64,000 nucleotides of DNA from an uncultured Roseovarius sp. (GCA_947496175.1 CANMBU010000002.1:868001-932000), one strand, 5' to 3'. Positions 1 to 8,459 are shown, counted from the first letter of the stretch. A program made the numbers and translations. Notes: generated from the letters alone by a model not told the origin.

Positions 1-379
1 TCAAAAGACGTGTACGTTCTTCGGCCGAAAGCCCGCTTTCGAGCGCCAAGGGGTGATGGATCAAAGCGACAATAGAGGCGTTCACGGCGTCCAGCACAGC
101 GGGATCAAATGCGCCAAGTGCAAGACCATCTATGATAACAGGGCAGTCTTCGGGCAGGGTGGCCAACTGTTTTTCCGCATCGCGCATGTCTTGAGATGTG
201 GGGTCTGGAAAGCTGGTCCCAAGTTGCAGAAGTGTTATGTCCCATCCCAAAGCACGCAGCCCATCAACCAGCTTGCGATCATACCTGTAGCCACCTGTTT
301 GCGTATTGATGTCCCCAGGAACGGCAAATGCCCCGCGACGACAGGTCGGCAGATCAAGGTCGAAGTCTTTGCCATTCAT
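1..379 (-). CDS. Glycosyltransferase family 4 type, N-terminal part (runs off left edge)
   Basis: The minus strand is open from an ATG at 379 to the left edge (126 codons), so only the N-terminal third of a protein is present. The translation begins MNGKDFDLDLPTCRRGAFAV and has the features of a GT-B fold donor-sugar glycosyltransferase: an early GDINTQTGGYRYD segment, like the glycine-rich acceptor loop of family 4 enzymes, a following DGLRALGWDIT helix-strand unit, and the segment IVALIHHPLALESGLSAEER, which is typical of the end of the first Rossmann half. The donor-binding C-terminal half lies outside the window. The acceptor and sugar cannot be told. The gene is divergent from the YceI gene with about 145 bases between them. 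Confidence 0.7.
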   Translation of the reverse strand, partial: MNGKDFDLDLPTCRRGAFAVPGDINTQTGGYRYDRKLVDGLRALGWDITLLQLGTSFPDPTSQDMRDAEKQLATLPEDCPVIIDGLALGAFDPAVLDAVNASIVALIHHPLALESGLSAEERTRLL

Positions 380-523
380 CCTGCAAAACTCGCTAAATTG
401 TGACAAACAAGCTTGGTGCAAGGGTTTACACTCGGGCGCACTGTTCTAGTTTTTGTGGCAGGGAGCAAGCGGTTCAAGGCAAGTCTGCGTTGGACCGATT
501 TGTATTTGATCATAGGAGATATC

Positions 524-1105
524 ATGCAACGTGTTGCTGCTTTTGCCGTATTCGCCACACTCGCCTCTGCTGCGCAAGCCGACATGGCCCAATATGAACT
601 CGATCCGACCCATACTGCCATTTACTTTAAGGTTGATCACATTGGTTACGCAAAAACGCTCGGCATTTTTCCAAACGTAAAGGGAAGCTTCTCTTACGAT
701 GACGAGACGCAGGAGCTGAAGGATGTGAACGTCACCATCCAGGCGGACAGCGTCAATACGTTTAACGAGGCGCGTGACGGGCATGTGCGCAACAAAGACT
801 TTTTGCACGTCAGCGAGCATCCTGAAATCACCTTCGTCGCAACGGGCGGTGAGCCTGAGACAGAGAACTCGGGAACCGTGACTGGGGATCTGACCATTTT
901 GGGACAGACCCAACCTGTCACCTTAACGGTCAAGCTTAACAAAGTCGGGGAATACCCGTTTGGTCACAAACGCGAAGTTTTGGGCCTGTCCATGACGGCG
1001 TCGATAAAGCGCAGCGAATTTGGTATGACCTACGCTGTCGATAACGGACTTGTTGGTGATGTCGTTGATATCAACATCGAAACCGAAGCCATGAAGATGG
1101 AATAG
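524..1105 (+). CDS. YceI family periplasmic lipid-binding-type protein
   Basis: The 193-residue product has a signal peptide (MQRVAAFAVFATLASAAQA, cleavage about residue 19-20) followed by a YceI lipocalin-like beta barrel. Family marks are YELDPTHTAIYFKVDHIGY near the mature N-terminus, the GSFSYDD strand, the DFLHVSEHPEITF segment and GDLTILGQTQPVTL. YceI proteins bind isoprenoid or other amphiphilic ligands in the periplasm; the ligand here is unknown. I chose the ATG at 524 because AGGAG lies at 515-519 and the signal peptide begins there; an upstream in-frame start at 413 would add a non-signal extension. It appears to be a single-gene unit. Confidence 0.88.
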   Translation: MQRVAAFAVFATLASAAQADMAQYELDPTHTAIYFKVDHIGYAKTLGIFPNVKGSFSYDDETQELKDVNVTIQADSVNTFNEARDGHVRNKDFLHVSEHPEITFVATGGEPETENSGTVTGDLTILGQTQPVTLTVKLNKVGEYPFGHKREVLGLSMTASIKRSEFGMTYAVDNGLVGDVVDINIETEAMKME

Positions 1106-1445
1106 CCGGTTTTCTGTCGAGAGCCAGGCCAATCAAGGCGGCCTGCATGGCATTGGCCCATGTGCCTTTAAGGATGTGACATAGACTGGACCACGCGAAT
1201 GCGTTGCCGCATGAAATCGGGCGTGACGTGTGGCTTCAGTACATTTGGTGACGTCTCATGACGCCAAGCGCTGGGTGAGGCAGGTCACATATGAGTATGG
1301 GCGTCCTGACAACAATCTCTTTTTGCCTAGGTTGAACGACCACAGGTGAGCCGTGGTACTATGGTTCATTTGCTTTTTGCAGTCCGGAACAACCGGGTTT
1401 AGGCTCAAACTACACGTCTCTTACAGCATCGGATGGATGACCCTC
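1106..1445. other. Intergenic stretch without a recognisable gene
   Basis: About 340 bases between the YceI gene and the class III aminotransferase. I see no supported coding frame, tRNA or strong hairpin. The promoter of the aminotransferase is presumably in its right half, but no clear -35/-10 pair can be singled out. An in-frame extension of the aminotransferase reaches back to 1353 but does not resemble the family. Confidence 0.5.
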
Positions 1446-2780
1446 ATGAGCCACGTCTTTCCTCGTCAAATCACCGCCCCGCCGGTCAAGGCGGTGTCGG
1501 CCAAGGGCTGCTATTTCACCGATGAAACGGGTAAACAGTATCTCGACGGCTCTGGAGGGGCGGCTGTGTCTTGCCTTGGCCACGGTGATCCGGAGATCAT
1601 TAAGGCCATTCAGGATCAGGTTGCAAAGCTCGCTTTTGCGCATACTGGTTTTTTCACCAGCGATCCGGCCGAAGAACTGGCTGATCTGCTGATCAAATAT
1701 GCGCCGGGGGATCTCGACCGGGTTTACTTTGTATCTGGAGGCTCGGAAGCTGTGGAAGCCGCGCTTAAACTGGCCCGGCAGTTTCACATCGAAAACGGTG
1801 AGCCACAGCGCAAGCATCTTATCGCCAGACGGCAGAGTTATCATGGCAACACCTTGGGCGCACTGGCCACAGGCGGCAATGCATGGCGGCGGGCGCAGTT
1901 TGAACCAATCCTGGTGGACGTGACCCACATCGCTCCTTGTTATGAATATGTTGACCGGGCCGAAGATGAGAGCGCCGAGGAGTACGGCCTGCGTGCTGCT
2001 CAAGAGCTTGAGGAGGAAATTCTGCGTCTGGGCGCTGATCAGGTGATGGCGTTCGTCGCAGAACCTGTGGTGGGTGCAACGATGGGCGCGGTTCCTGCAG
2101 TCACAGGATACTACAAACGCATTCGCGAGATTTGCGACACATACGGCGTGCTTTTGATCCTTGATGAGGTGATGTGCGGCATGGGTCGCACAGGGCACCT
2201 ATTTGCCTGTGAAGCAGATGGTATATCGCCCGATATCTTGTGCATCGCTAAGGGGTTAGGGGCTGGATATCAGCCTATTGGTGCGATGCTCTGCACCAAA
2301 CAGGTTTACGACACGATCGGGGCCGGATCGGGTTTTTTCCAGCATGGCCATACATATCTCGGCCACCCCACGGCCTGCGCGGCAGGTTTGGCCGTCGTGA
2401 ATGCCATGTTCGACCGCGACCTGATTGCCAATGTAAACACCCGATCAGAGCAGCTTATGACCGCATTGCGCGAGGCCTTTGGTCAGCACCCGCATGTGGG
2501 TGACATCCGGGGCAGGGGGCTATTCCTGGGGCTGGAATTTGTGGAAGATCGTGACAGCAAGACGCCGTTTGATCCGATGCTCAAAACTGCTGCGACCTTC
2601 AAAAAGGCGGCTTTCGAAGCGGGGCTCATCTGTTACCCCATGAGCGGCACGCGCGATGGGCGACTGGGCGATCATGTCCTGCTCGCCCCGCCTTTTATCA
2701 TTACCGAAGACCAAATCGGCGAGCTTGTCGGCAAGCTTCAGAGCGCTACAACCGCCATCCCACATCTCGCAGGTCACTGA
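1446..2780 (+). CDS. Class III (omega) PLP-dependent aminotransferase
   Basis: A 444-residue class III aminotransferase. It shows the N-terminal DGSGGAAVSCLGHGDPEI block, the cofactor-phosphate region SGGSEAVEAALKLARQ, the aspartate-bearing LLILDEVMCGMGRTG motif that holds the PLP pyridine nitrogen, and CIAKGLGAGYQPIGAM with the Schiff-base lysine. The length is normal for the family. I prefer the ATG at 1446 (SHVFPRQ start) over ATG 1437 or the upstream frame; the ribosome site is weak in all cases. Substrate cannot be read from sequence: relatives act on omega-amino acids, taurine, diamines or aspartate-like donors. It is convergent with a sulfonate operon that should make sulfoacetaldehyde, so a taurine- or sulfoacetaldehyde-linked role is possible, but this is only inference from position. 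Confidence 0.85.
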   Translation: MSHVFPRQITAPPVKAVSAKGCYFTDETGKQYLDGSGGAAVSCLGHGDPEIIKAIQDQVAKLAFAHTGFFTSDPAEELADLLIKYAPGDLDRVYFVSGGSEAVEAALKLARQFHIENGEPQRKHLIARRQSYHGNTLGALATGGNAWRRAQFEPILVDVTHIAPCYEYVDRAEDESAEEYGLRAAQELEEEILRLGADQVMAFVAEPVVGATMGAVPAVTGYYKRIREICDTYGVLLILDEVMCGMGRTGHLFACEADGISPDILCIAKGLGAGYQPIGAMLCTKQVYDTIGAGSGFFQHGHTYLGHPTACAAGLAVVNAMFDRDLIANVNTRSEQLMTALREAFGQHPHVGDIRGRGLFLGLEFVEDRDSKTPFDPMLKTAATFKKAAFEAGLICYPMSGTRDGRLGDHVLLAPPFIITEDQIGELVGKLQSATTAIPHLAGH

Positions 2781-2857
2781 CCCGCGCGCTTATCAGCCTT
2801 CACGGGCTTTTTGCGCCGAAATCCCGGGAGGGCTTGAGAAGCGCCTGACAAAAGAAA

Positions 2858-2883
2858 AACCCGCAGCCATATCGCTGCGGGTT
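2858..2883 (-). terminator. Intrinsic terminator of the sulfonate operon (bidirectional position)
   Basis: A perfect 10-bp inverted repeat, AACCCGCAGC (2858-2867) and GCTGCGGGTT (2874-2883), with a 6-base loop. On the minus strand it runs directly into a T-rich tract, as expected for termination just after comE. On the plus strand the following bases are less T-rich, so it may serve the convergent aminotransferase only weakly. Confidence 0.85.
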
Positions 2884-2906
2884 CTTTCGTTCTGGCAAGG
2901 GCCAAT

Positions 2907-3461
2907 TCAGGCCTTCACGGCTTCCATAAACCGATGCTTGATCACGACAGGGTGCATCGTGATCACCGGCATTTTCGCATTGCCGCTGTCACACTTGACG
3001 ACCATCACGGTCATCTTCTTGCTATCAATGGCATCTTGCAGAGCCTTGCCAGTGTCCACATCCTGCACCTCAACCACATTCTCGCAACCCGCCGCACGGG
3101 CCATACCGGCCAGCGAGGTTTTCTTGCCTGTGTATGTCGGTTGATCCCCGGTGGACCCATAAGAGCCGTTGTCGATGATCATCAGAATGTAGTTGTCAGC
3201 CACGTTGTTCGCGATGGTCGGAAGCGTGCAGAGGTTCGTCAGAACCGAGCCATCCCCGTCAATCGAGATCACAGTTTTATCCTGCGCCAGCGCGAGGCCC
3301 AGACCAATGGAAGACGACAGCCCCATCGTGCCCAGCATGTAAAAATTTGTCGGCTGGTCATCAATCGCATGCAGCTCTTGGGACGGAATGCCGATATTGC
3401 AGACCACCAATCGATCGCGCAGGATCGGGGCGATTTCTTTGAGAATTTCAGAACGGATCAT
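2907..3461 (-). CDS. comE: Sulfopyruvate decarboxylase beta subunit (TPP-binding)
   Basis: A 184-residue protein with the fold of the TPP-binding half of thiamine-diphosphate decarboxylases. The TPP/Mg motif is GDGSVLTNLCTLPTIANN, with a following DNGSYGSTGDQPTY segment that is typical of ComE and phosphonopyruvate decarboxylase beta halves. It pairs with the preceding ComD subunit to decarboxylate 3-sulfopyruvate to sulfoacetaldehyde and CO2 in the cytoplasm. The start ATG at 3461 overlaps the comD stop in an ATGA arrangement (3458-3461), a sign of translational coupling and equal subunit amounts; an open frame further upstream is inside comD. Phosphonopyruvate decarboxylase is the main alternative, but the hpsN neighbour argues for the sulfonate pathway. 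Confidence 0.85.
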   Translation of the reverse strand: MIRSEILKEIAPILRDRLVVCNIGIPSQELHAIDDQPTNFYMLGTMGLSSSIGLGLALAQDKTVISIDGDGSVLTNLCTLPTIANNVADNYILMIIDNGSYGSTGDQPTYTGKKTSLAGMARAAGCENVVEVQDVDTGKALQDAIDSKKMTVMVVKCDSGNAKMPVITMHPVVIKHRFMEAVKA

Positions 3462-3964
3462 TGGTCGCCATAGCCTCCCCAGAAGTTGGCATCGGTGAGG
3501 ATCGCCACAGGTTTGTTGCACATGAAGGTGTATTTCAGGATGTTGTCGAACTCTTCGACATCTTTCTGCCAGTGGAAGTGGTAAGTCGGGATGTTGAGCT
3601 GCGCCAGAAGCGCCTTGGTATGTACCGCCATCTCGACCTGACACGCCACAGGCTCTCGCAACTCGCCACGATAAGAGATGATCATTGGCAGCGGCATGTG
3701 ATAATACTGGATCAAAGTCGCCAGCGTGTTGATCGTCACACCAATCGCCGTGTTCTGCATGATAATGGCCGGGCGCTTGCCGCCCATATGCGCACCCGCG
3801 CAGAGCCCCATGCCCTCGTCTTCCTTGTTGGACGGAATGTGATAGATGCCGTCGCGGTTCTCGACCTCTTCGATCACACCGGCGAGCTGCTTGCAGGGCA
3901 CGGTGGTGACAAAGGAGATGTCGTTGGCGACAAGATCATCAACGATCTTCTTGTCGATATTCAT
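3458..3964 (-). CDS. comD: Sulfopyruvate decarboxylase alpha subunit
   Basis: A 168-residue protein matching the PYR-domain half of split thiamine-diphosphate decarboxylases. Visible marks are FVTTVPCKQLAGVIEEVE near the N-terminus, NKEDEGMGLCAGAHMGGKRP (with the conserved glutamate that activates TPP) and the QNTAIGVTINTLATL helix region. With ComE it should form sulfopyruvate decarboxylase. In sulfolactate and dihydroxypropanesulfonate (DHPS) catabolism this step yields sulfoacetaldehyde, which is normally cleaved by Xsc; no xsc is present in this window. The gene lies 63 bases downstream of the MDR dehydrogenase and overlaps comE by 4 bases. Confidence 0.85.
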   Translation of the reverse strand: MNIDKKIVDDLVANDISFVTTVPCKQLAGVIEEVENRDGIYHIPSNKEDEGMGLCAGAHMGGKRPAIIMQNTAIGVTINTLATLIQYYHMPLPMIISYRGELREPVACQVEMAVHTKALLAQLNIPTYHFHWQKDVEEFDNILKYTFMCNKPVAILTDANFWGGYGDQ

Positions 3965-4027
3965 CTTGGGGTTGCCTTTCGGTTGGTGCGCCTTGGCGCG
4001 GATTGTCTTCGGGTCGTCAAAACAGGG

Positions 4028-5008
4028 TTAGGGGTCCGGGTAGAGCATGATTTTCGGATGCGCGACTTGTCCCGCGCGCAATTCCTGAAAGGCGGTGAAC
4101 CCTTCGGAAAGATTGCGCTTCTGGAACCAGTCAAGCGGCCCGAGGCGGCCATCAAAGATCGCCTGTGCTGTGTCGCGAAAATCCTGCGCGGTGTAAGTAT
4201 AAGTGCCGATGAACGTGATTTCCTGAAGTGTCATTCGCCGGATATCGAGCCCACCGGTGTCTTCGCCAAGCCCTACATGTGCGATCACACCACCGGGTTC
4301 CGCCATGGCCGATGCAGCCGCGCGCGTGGCGGCATAACCCACAGCGTCGATCACGATGGGGAACGTGCCTTCGGCTTGCGCGACAGCGTTCTGACCGCAT
4401 GTGTCCTGCAAAAACACGCGCCGTGCGTCGTTGGGTTCGGCAATGGTGATCTCGTCAACGCCCATTGCCTTGAGAGCCAGTGCCGCTGCGAGACCAATCG
4501 CCCCGCCGCCGATAACTAAAGCGCGCCGGTCCTGCGACGGATGCAATGCCTCAAGCGCGAGACGTGCCGCGTGCCAACTCACCGCCAGCGGCTCTGCCAA
4601 AGCGGCCTTATCAAGCGGTGTGTCCTCTGGCGCCGTGACCAGGTTTTGTTCCGGCATCGCGACCAGCTGTGCAAAGGCCCCCTCGCGCGGCGGCATCGAG
4701 ATGATCTGCCGGGTCGGGCACAGGTTTTCCCGCCCCGATGTACAGGCCTGACAAGTGCCGCAAGTGACCAGCGGGTTGATGGTGACGCGATCTCCTGAAC
4801 GCGGTCCTCCAACAATCACGCCTGCTGCCTCATGCCCCAGAATAAGTGGGGCCGGGCGGCGATTGTCGTGGCCCAGATAGGCATGCATGTCAGAGCCGCA
4901 TATACCCACGGCAGACACGCGAATGAGATGCTCACCGTCGCGCGGCTCGGCATCAGGCACCTCGCGGTACCCCATCTGCTCCACACCGTCATAGACCAGC
5001 GCCTTCAT
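4028..5008 (-). CDS. Zinc-dependent medium-chain alcohol dehydrogenase (DHPS 2-dehydrogenase candidate)
   Basis: A 326-residue MDR-family dehydrogenase. The catalytic zinc ligands are visible as C37 (GICGSD) and H59-E60 (LGHEAAG); the structural zinc site is the four-cysteine cluster C83, C86, C89 and C97. The coenzyme-binding motif is VIGGGAIGLAAAL. It begins with an ATG overlapping the SDR stop codon by 4 bases. In Cupriavidus pinatubonensis DHPS degradation, two dehydrogenases, HpsO and HpsP, interconvert the DHPS enantiomers through the 2-keto form before HpsN oxidises carbon 3; this gene and the SDR upstream fit these two roles by position, but which enzyme uses which enantiomer cannot be read here. 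Confidence 0.78.
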   Translation of the reverse strand: MKALVYDGVEQMGYREVPDAEPRDGEHLIRVSAVGICGSDMHAYLGHDNRRPAPLILGHEAAGVIVGGPRSGDRVTINPLVTCGTCQACTSGRENLCPTRQIISMPPREGAFAQLVAMPEQNLVTAPEDTPLDKAALAEPLAVSWHAARLALEALHPSQDRRALVIGGGAIGLAAALALKAMGVDEITIAEPNDARRVFLQDTCGQNAVAQAEGTFPIVIDAVGYAATRAAASAMAEPGGVIAHVGLGEDTGGLDIRRMTLQEITFIGTYTYTAQDFRDTAQAIFDGRLGPLDWFQKRNLSEGFTAFQELRAGQVAHPKIMLYPDP

Positions 5009-5778
5009 TTCGCGGTGAACCCCCCATCGACCATAAGCACTTGACCGGTGACATAGCCGGATGCGTCCGAGCAGAGAAACAAAAGCGGCCCGTCAATGTC
5101 CCGCAGCTCTCCATTACGGGCGACACAGGTTTGGGCAGCATTGCGCGCGGCACGTTCACTGTCGTCAAATACGGCTTGTGTCAGTTCTGTCGGGAAGAAT
5201 CCCGGGCCAATGGCGTTGACCATAACGCCATGCCCAGACCAGGCTTCGGCCATCGCGCGTGTGAGTTGCGCAATACCGCCTTTGCTGGCTCCGTAGGCGA
5301 TGCCGCCAGGAAAGGCGCGGGTGGTTTGAAGCGACGCGAAATTGACGATCCGGCCCCAATGCTTGGCCTTCATCGCGGGCACAAAGGCCTGACTGAGAAA
5401 GAAGGGGGCGGTCAGGTTGAGCGCCAGAGTCTGATCCCAACCCTCTGGTGTCACATCATCGGCAGATTGGCGGGTGTTCACGCCAGCCGCATGTATGAGG
5501 ATATCCGGGGATCCAAAGGGCGCTGCAATCTCGGCACAAAGTTTTTCGAGATTGGACCGGTCCGCGACATCAGCGGCAATGACCTCAATTCCGACGCCGA
5601 CTTCTGCCTTGAGATCATCAAGCGCGTCATGTCGGCGGGCCACACAGACGACATAGGCTCCAGCCGCCGCAAGCGTCATGGCTGCACGGCGGCCAAGACC
5701 TGAACTTGCGCCGGTAACGCAGGCCACATGCCCGGTCAGATCAAACAGATCGCGTGGGTCTTGTTCAGGATCACCCAT
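5005..5778 (-). CDS. Short-chain dehydrogenase/reductase (DHPS 2-dehydrogenase candidate)
   Basis: A 257-residue classical SDR. The NAD(P)-binding motif TGASSGLG is at residues 22-29, the structural NNAG motif appears as HAAG (96-99), and the catalytic residues are S149, Y162 and K166 in AYGASKGG. I place the start at ATG 5778, which overlaps the end of hpsN by 8 bases; an open frame continues upstream inside hpsN but does not look like SDR sequence. The C-terminal GYVTGQVLMVDGGFTAK ending is typical of the family. Together with the MDR enzyme it probably interconverts DHPS enantiomers via the ketone, as HpsO and HpsP do. A role on a related diol is possible. Confidence 0.78.
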   Translation of the reverse strand: MGDPEQDPRDLFDLTGHVACVTGASSGLGRRAAMTLAAAGAYVVCVARRHDALDDLKAEVGVGIEVIAADVADRSNLEKLCAEIAAPFGSPDILIHAAGVNTRQSADDVTPEGWDQTLALNLTAPFFLSQAFVPAMKAKHWGRIVNFASLQTTRAFPGGIAYGASKGGIAQLTRAMAEAWSGHGVMVNAIGPGFFPTELTQAVFDDSERAARNAAQTCVARNGELRDIDGPLLFLCSDASGYVTGQVLMVDGGFTAK

Positions 5779-7078
5779 CAGCGCTGAGATCAAAGTTTTC
5801 TTTGGGGAAATACTTTGCCAGTCGGACGTCTGCAGCGCGGGCATGGCCTTCCATGCCCTCAAGCCGGGAAATCCGCGCGGTGGCTTCTGCCACGGATTTG
5901 GATCCTTCGCGCGTGGCCCGCTGCCAGGTGACGATCTTCATGTATTTGTGCACGCTAAGGCCGCCGGTGTAGCTCGCCGCACCAGATGTGGGCAGAACGT
6001 GGTTTGTGCCGGTGGCTTTGTCGCCATAGGAAACGGTGGTTTCTTCACCGAGAAACAGAGAGCCGTAGCAGGTCAGACGGTTCAGCCACCAATCAAGGTC
6101 TTCGGCCTGCACCGTCAGGTGCTCGGGAGCGTAGTCATCCGAGCAAGCCGCCATCTCTTCACGGTCGGAACAGATGATCACTTCGGCGTAGTCGCGCCAT
6201 GCGGCAAAAGCGTTGTCGCGGTTAAGCTCGGGCAGGTCTTCGATCAGGCCGGGCACAAGCTCCATCACCTTCTCGGCCAAGTCACGTTGGTTTGTCACCA
6301 GCCAGACCGGCGAGTTGTACCCATGCTCGGCCTGGCTGACTAGATCAGTGGCCACGATATGCGCATCCGCTGTGTGATCGGCCAGGATGAGGCTATCGGT
6401 GGGGCCCGCGATCATGTCGATGCCCACACGGCCAAAAAGGATACGCTTGGCTTCGGCCACGAATTGGTTTCCCGGTCCCACAAGGATGTTCGCCTTCGGC
6501 AGGCCAAAAAGACCATAGGTCATCGCGGCCACGCCCTGCACGCCACCCATCGCCATGATCTTGTCCGCACCGCAGATATGGGCAGCGTATACAATCGCCG
6601 GGGCAATGCCGACGCCGGGGCGCGGGGGCGAGCAGGCGGTGATATGACGGCATCCGGCAACCTTCGCTGTGGTCACGGTCATGATGGCACTGGCGATGTG
6701 GCTGTAGCGGCCACCGGGCGCGTAGCATCCGGCAGCGTCCACCGGAATGGCCTTTTGCCCCGCGACAAAACCCGGCAGGATTTCCATCTCGACATCGGCC
6801 ACGGTCGACTTTTGCATTTCCGCAAAGCGCCGCACATTGTCATGGGCAAACTGGATGTCGGCTTTCAGTTTATCCGGCACCTGCTCACAAGCCGCGTCAA
6901 TCTCTTCCTGCGTCAGAAGGGTGTTGCCATCGTATTGGTCAAACTTCGCCGCATATTCCAACGCCTTTGCGTCACCGCCCGCTTCGATGTCAGACAGGAT
7001 GCCCTGCACGGTGGCATGAACTTCGGACGCATCAGACTTGGACGTCAGCGTTGCTTTTTTAAGATATTCGCGAGGCAT
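5771..7078 (-). CDS. hpsN: Sulfopropanediol 3-dehydrogenase, histidinol-dehydrogenase family
   Basis: A 435-residue NAD-dependent enzyme of the histidinol dehydrogenase family. Family motifs are VPVDAAGCYAPGGRYSHIAS, the LVGPGNQFVAEAKR nucleotide-binding segment, IDMIAGPTDS, SQAEHGYNSP with zinc-ligand Gln/His, and near the C-terminus TSGAASYTGGLSVHKYM with a ligand histidine. HpsN oxidises (R)-DHPS at carbon 3 in two steps to (R)-sulfolactate. It stands apart from any his operon and heads a cluster with comDE, which favours HpsN over HisD. Start ATG 7078 has AAGGAA about 10 bases upstream; the frame extends to 7123 without support. It is the first gene of the minus-strand operon, and its promoter region carries two LacI-type operators. 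Confidence 0.85.
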   Translation of the reverse strand: MPREYLKKATLTSKSDASEVHATVQGILSDIEAGGDAKALEYAAKFDQYDGNTLLTQEEIDAACEQVPDKLKADIQFAHDNVRRFAEMQKSTVADVEMEILPGFVAGQKAIPVDAAGCYAPGGRYSHIASAIMTVTTAKVAGCRHITACSPPRPGVGIAPAIVYAAHICGADKIMAMGGVQGVAAMTYGLFGLPKANILVGPGNQFVAEAKRILFGRVGIDMIAGPTDSLILADHTADAHIVATDLVSQAEHGYNSPVWLVTNQRDLAEKVMELVPGLIEDLPELNRDNAFAAWRDYAEVIICSDREEMAACSDDYAPEHLTVQAEDLDWWLNRLTCYGSLFLGEETTVSYGDKATGTNHVLPTSGAASYTGGLSVHKYMKIVTWQRATREGSKSVAEATARISRLEGMEGHARAADVRLAKYFPKENFDLSADG

Positions 7079-7161
7079 GGAGGGCCGTTCCTTATTTCTC
7101 GTTAAAAGGCCTGTCGCATACACGCCCCAAATGAGGTTGGAGCAGAATCACACAAGCTCAG

Positions 7162-7197
7162 TGTAAGCGCTTACATAAAGTATGCAAGCGCTTACAT
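7162..7197. promoter_or_regulatory. Two phased LacI-family operators
   Basis: TGTAAGCGCTTACA at 7162-7175 is a perfect 14-bp palindrome of the classic LacI/GalR type with central CG. A second copy, TGCAAGCGCTTACA at 7183-7196, differs at one base. The centres are 21 bp apart, two helical turns, so dimers would sit on the same DNA face. They lie between hpsN and the divergent LacI gene and most likely control both. Confidence 0.85.
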
Positions 7198-7269
7198 CAA
7201 GCGGTTTCAAAACATCTGATTTATGCTATGAGGCCCTATGACCGCTGTGCGAAAGGCTGTGCCACATCA

Positions 7270-8274
7270 ATGAATGAACCTGTGCCTACGCTTGATGATG
7301 TTGCCAAGATGGCAGGTGTCTCCACCGCCACGGTGTCGCGTTGTCTGAATGAGCCGGGCAAGGTGATTGAGACCACGCGGGACAAGGTGATGAAGGCCGT
7401 CGACGCGCTAGGCTACACTCCGAATTTCGCGGCGCGTGTTATGGCGGCGAAACGTAGCTATACCATCGGGGCGATTGTACCGACGCTGGACAACGCCATT
7501 TTCGCCAAGGGTCTGCAGGCTTTTCAGGAAGCCCTGCATGCGCGGGGGTATACGCTCTTGGTGTCCAGCTCCGCCTACAAGCCTGAAATCGAAAAGGAAC
7601 AGATCCGCACCTTGGTGGCGCGGGGTGCAGATGGTCTCTTGCTGATTGGATATGAGCGCGAAGGACAGCTCTATGATTACCTGGCGCGGCAGAACGTGCC
7701 TGCCCTGGTGGCCTGGGCGTTTGATGCCGATGGACCAGTTCCGTCAATCGGGTTCGACAACCACGCAGCGATGCGTGCTGTGACGCAGGCCGCAATCGAC
7801 CGAGGGCATCGTCGCATTGCGATGATCTCTGGCGTTTGTGAGGGCAATGACAGGGCACAGAAACGCCTCGATGGCGTAAAAACAGCGATGGCCGAAAAAG
7901 GCGTGTCGCCCGACGCGCTGGCCGTGATTGAGACCGCCTATACGATTGAAGCAGGGGAAGCTGCTTTTGCTCGCCTTATGGCCCGCACGCCACGTGCGAC
8001 GGCAGTGATCTGCGGTAACGATCTTTTGGCGGTCGGCGCGCTGCAATCGGCCAAGACCCTGGGCATTGATGTGCCCGGTGACGTGTCGCTCACAGGGTTC
8101 GATGACATGGAACTGGCGCGTATCGTTCAGCCCACACTCACCACGGTTTCCGTGCCACATCGTGAGATGGGCCAGGCCGCAGCGGATGAATTGATGGCAA
8201 TGGTCGAAGGGACCAGCCCCGGCCGATCACGCCTGTTAGAAACCGAAATCGTTCTGCGCGCCTCATTGCGCTAA
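7270..8274 (+). CDS. LacI/GalR-family transcriptional regulator of the sulfonate operon
   Basis: A 334-residue LacI-family repressor. The N-terminal helix-turn-helix is TLDDVAKMAGVSTATVSRCL with the hinge-helix region GYTPNFAARVMAAKRSYTIG, followed by a periplasmic-binding-protein-like effector domain ending in the usual VSLTGFDDMELARIVQPTLT motif. It is divergent from hpsN with two LacI-type palindromes between, so it most likely represses the operon and itself, released by DHPS or a pathway intermediate (inference). I give ATG 7270 (MNEPVPTLDD); ATG 7228 in frame has a GAGG closer to it and would add 14 residues, so the start is not settled. Confidence 0.85.
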   Translation: MNEPVPTLDDVAKMAGVSTATVSRCLNEPGKVIETTRDKVMKAVDALGYTPNFAARVMAAKRSYTIGAIVPTLDNAIFAKGLQAFQEALHARGYTLLVSSSAYKPEIEKEQIRTLVARGADGLLLIGYEREGQLYDYLARQNVPALVAWAFDADGPVPSIGFDNHAAMRAVTQAAIDRGHRRIAMISGVCEGNDRAQKRLDGVKTAMAEKGVSPDALAVIETAYTIEAGEAAFARLMARTPRATAVICGNDLLAVGALQSAKTLGIDVPGDVSLTGFDDMELARIVQPTLTTVSVPHREMGQAAADELMAMVEGTSPGRSRLLETEIVLRASLR

Positions 8275-8459
8275 GCTGCGACTCTCCTGCCGCAATGCGT
8301 GGCAATTGCATTCAATTCTTGGCTTTACCCCACGTCGGGCCACAGGGTTAGCCAAGTTTGGCCACGAGTTCTCCACATTTCCAACGCCCATATAGAGAGC
8401 GGGATTGGGTTGATTCGAAGACCACCCTTTCCCATTGGGCCAAGGTAACGGGGAAGACG

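Noticed and set aside
53..403. 116-codon plus-strand frame at the left edge
   Set aside because: It is opposite the glycosyltransferase frame, which has convincing family segments.
3461..4519. 352-codon plus-strand frame opposite comD and the MDR dehydrogenase
   Set aside because: Both minus-strand genes have clear catalytic motifs; the opposite frame is Arg/His-rich and without any motif.
5771..7078. Histidine biosynthesis gene hisD
   Set aside because: The enzyme belongs to the histidinol dehydrogenase family but no his gene is nearby and comDE shares the operon, so hpsN is preferred.
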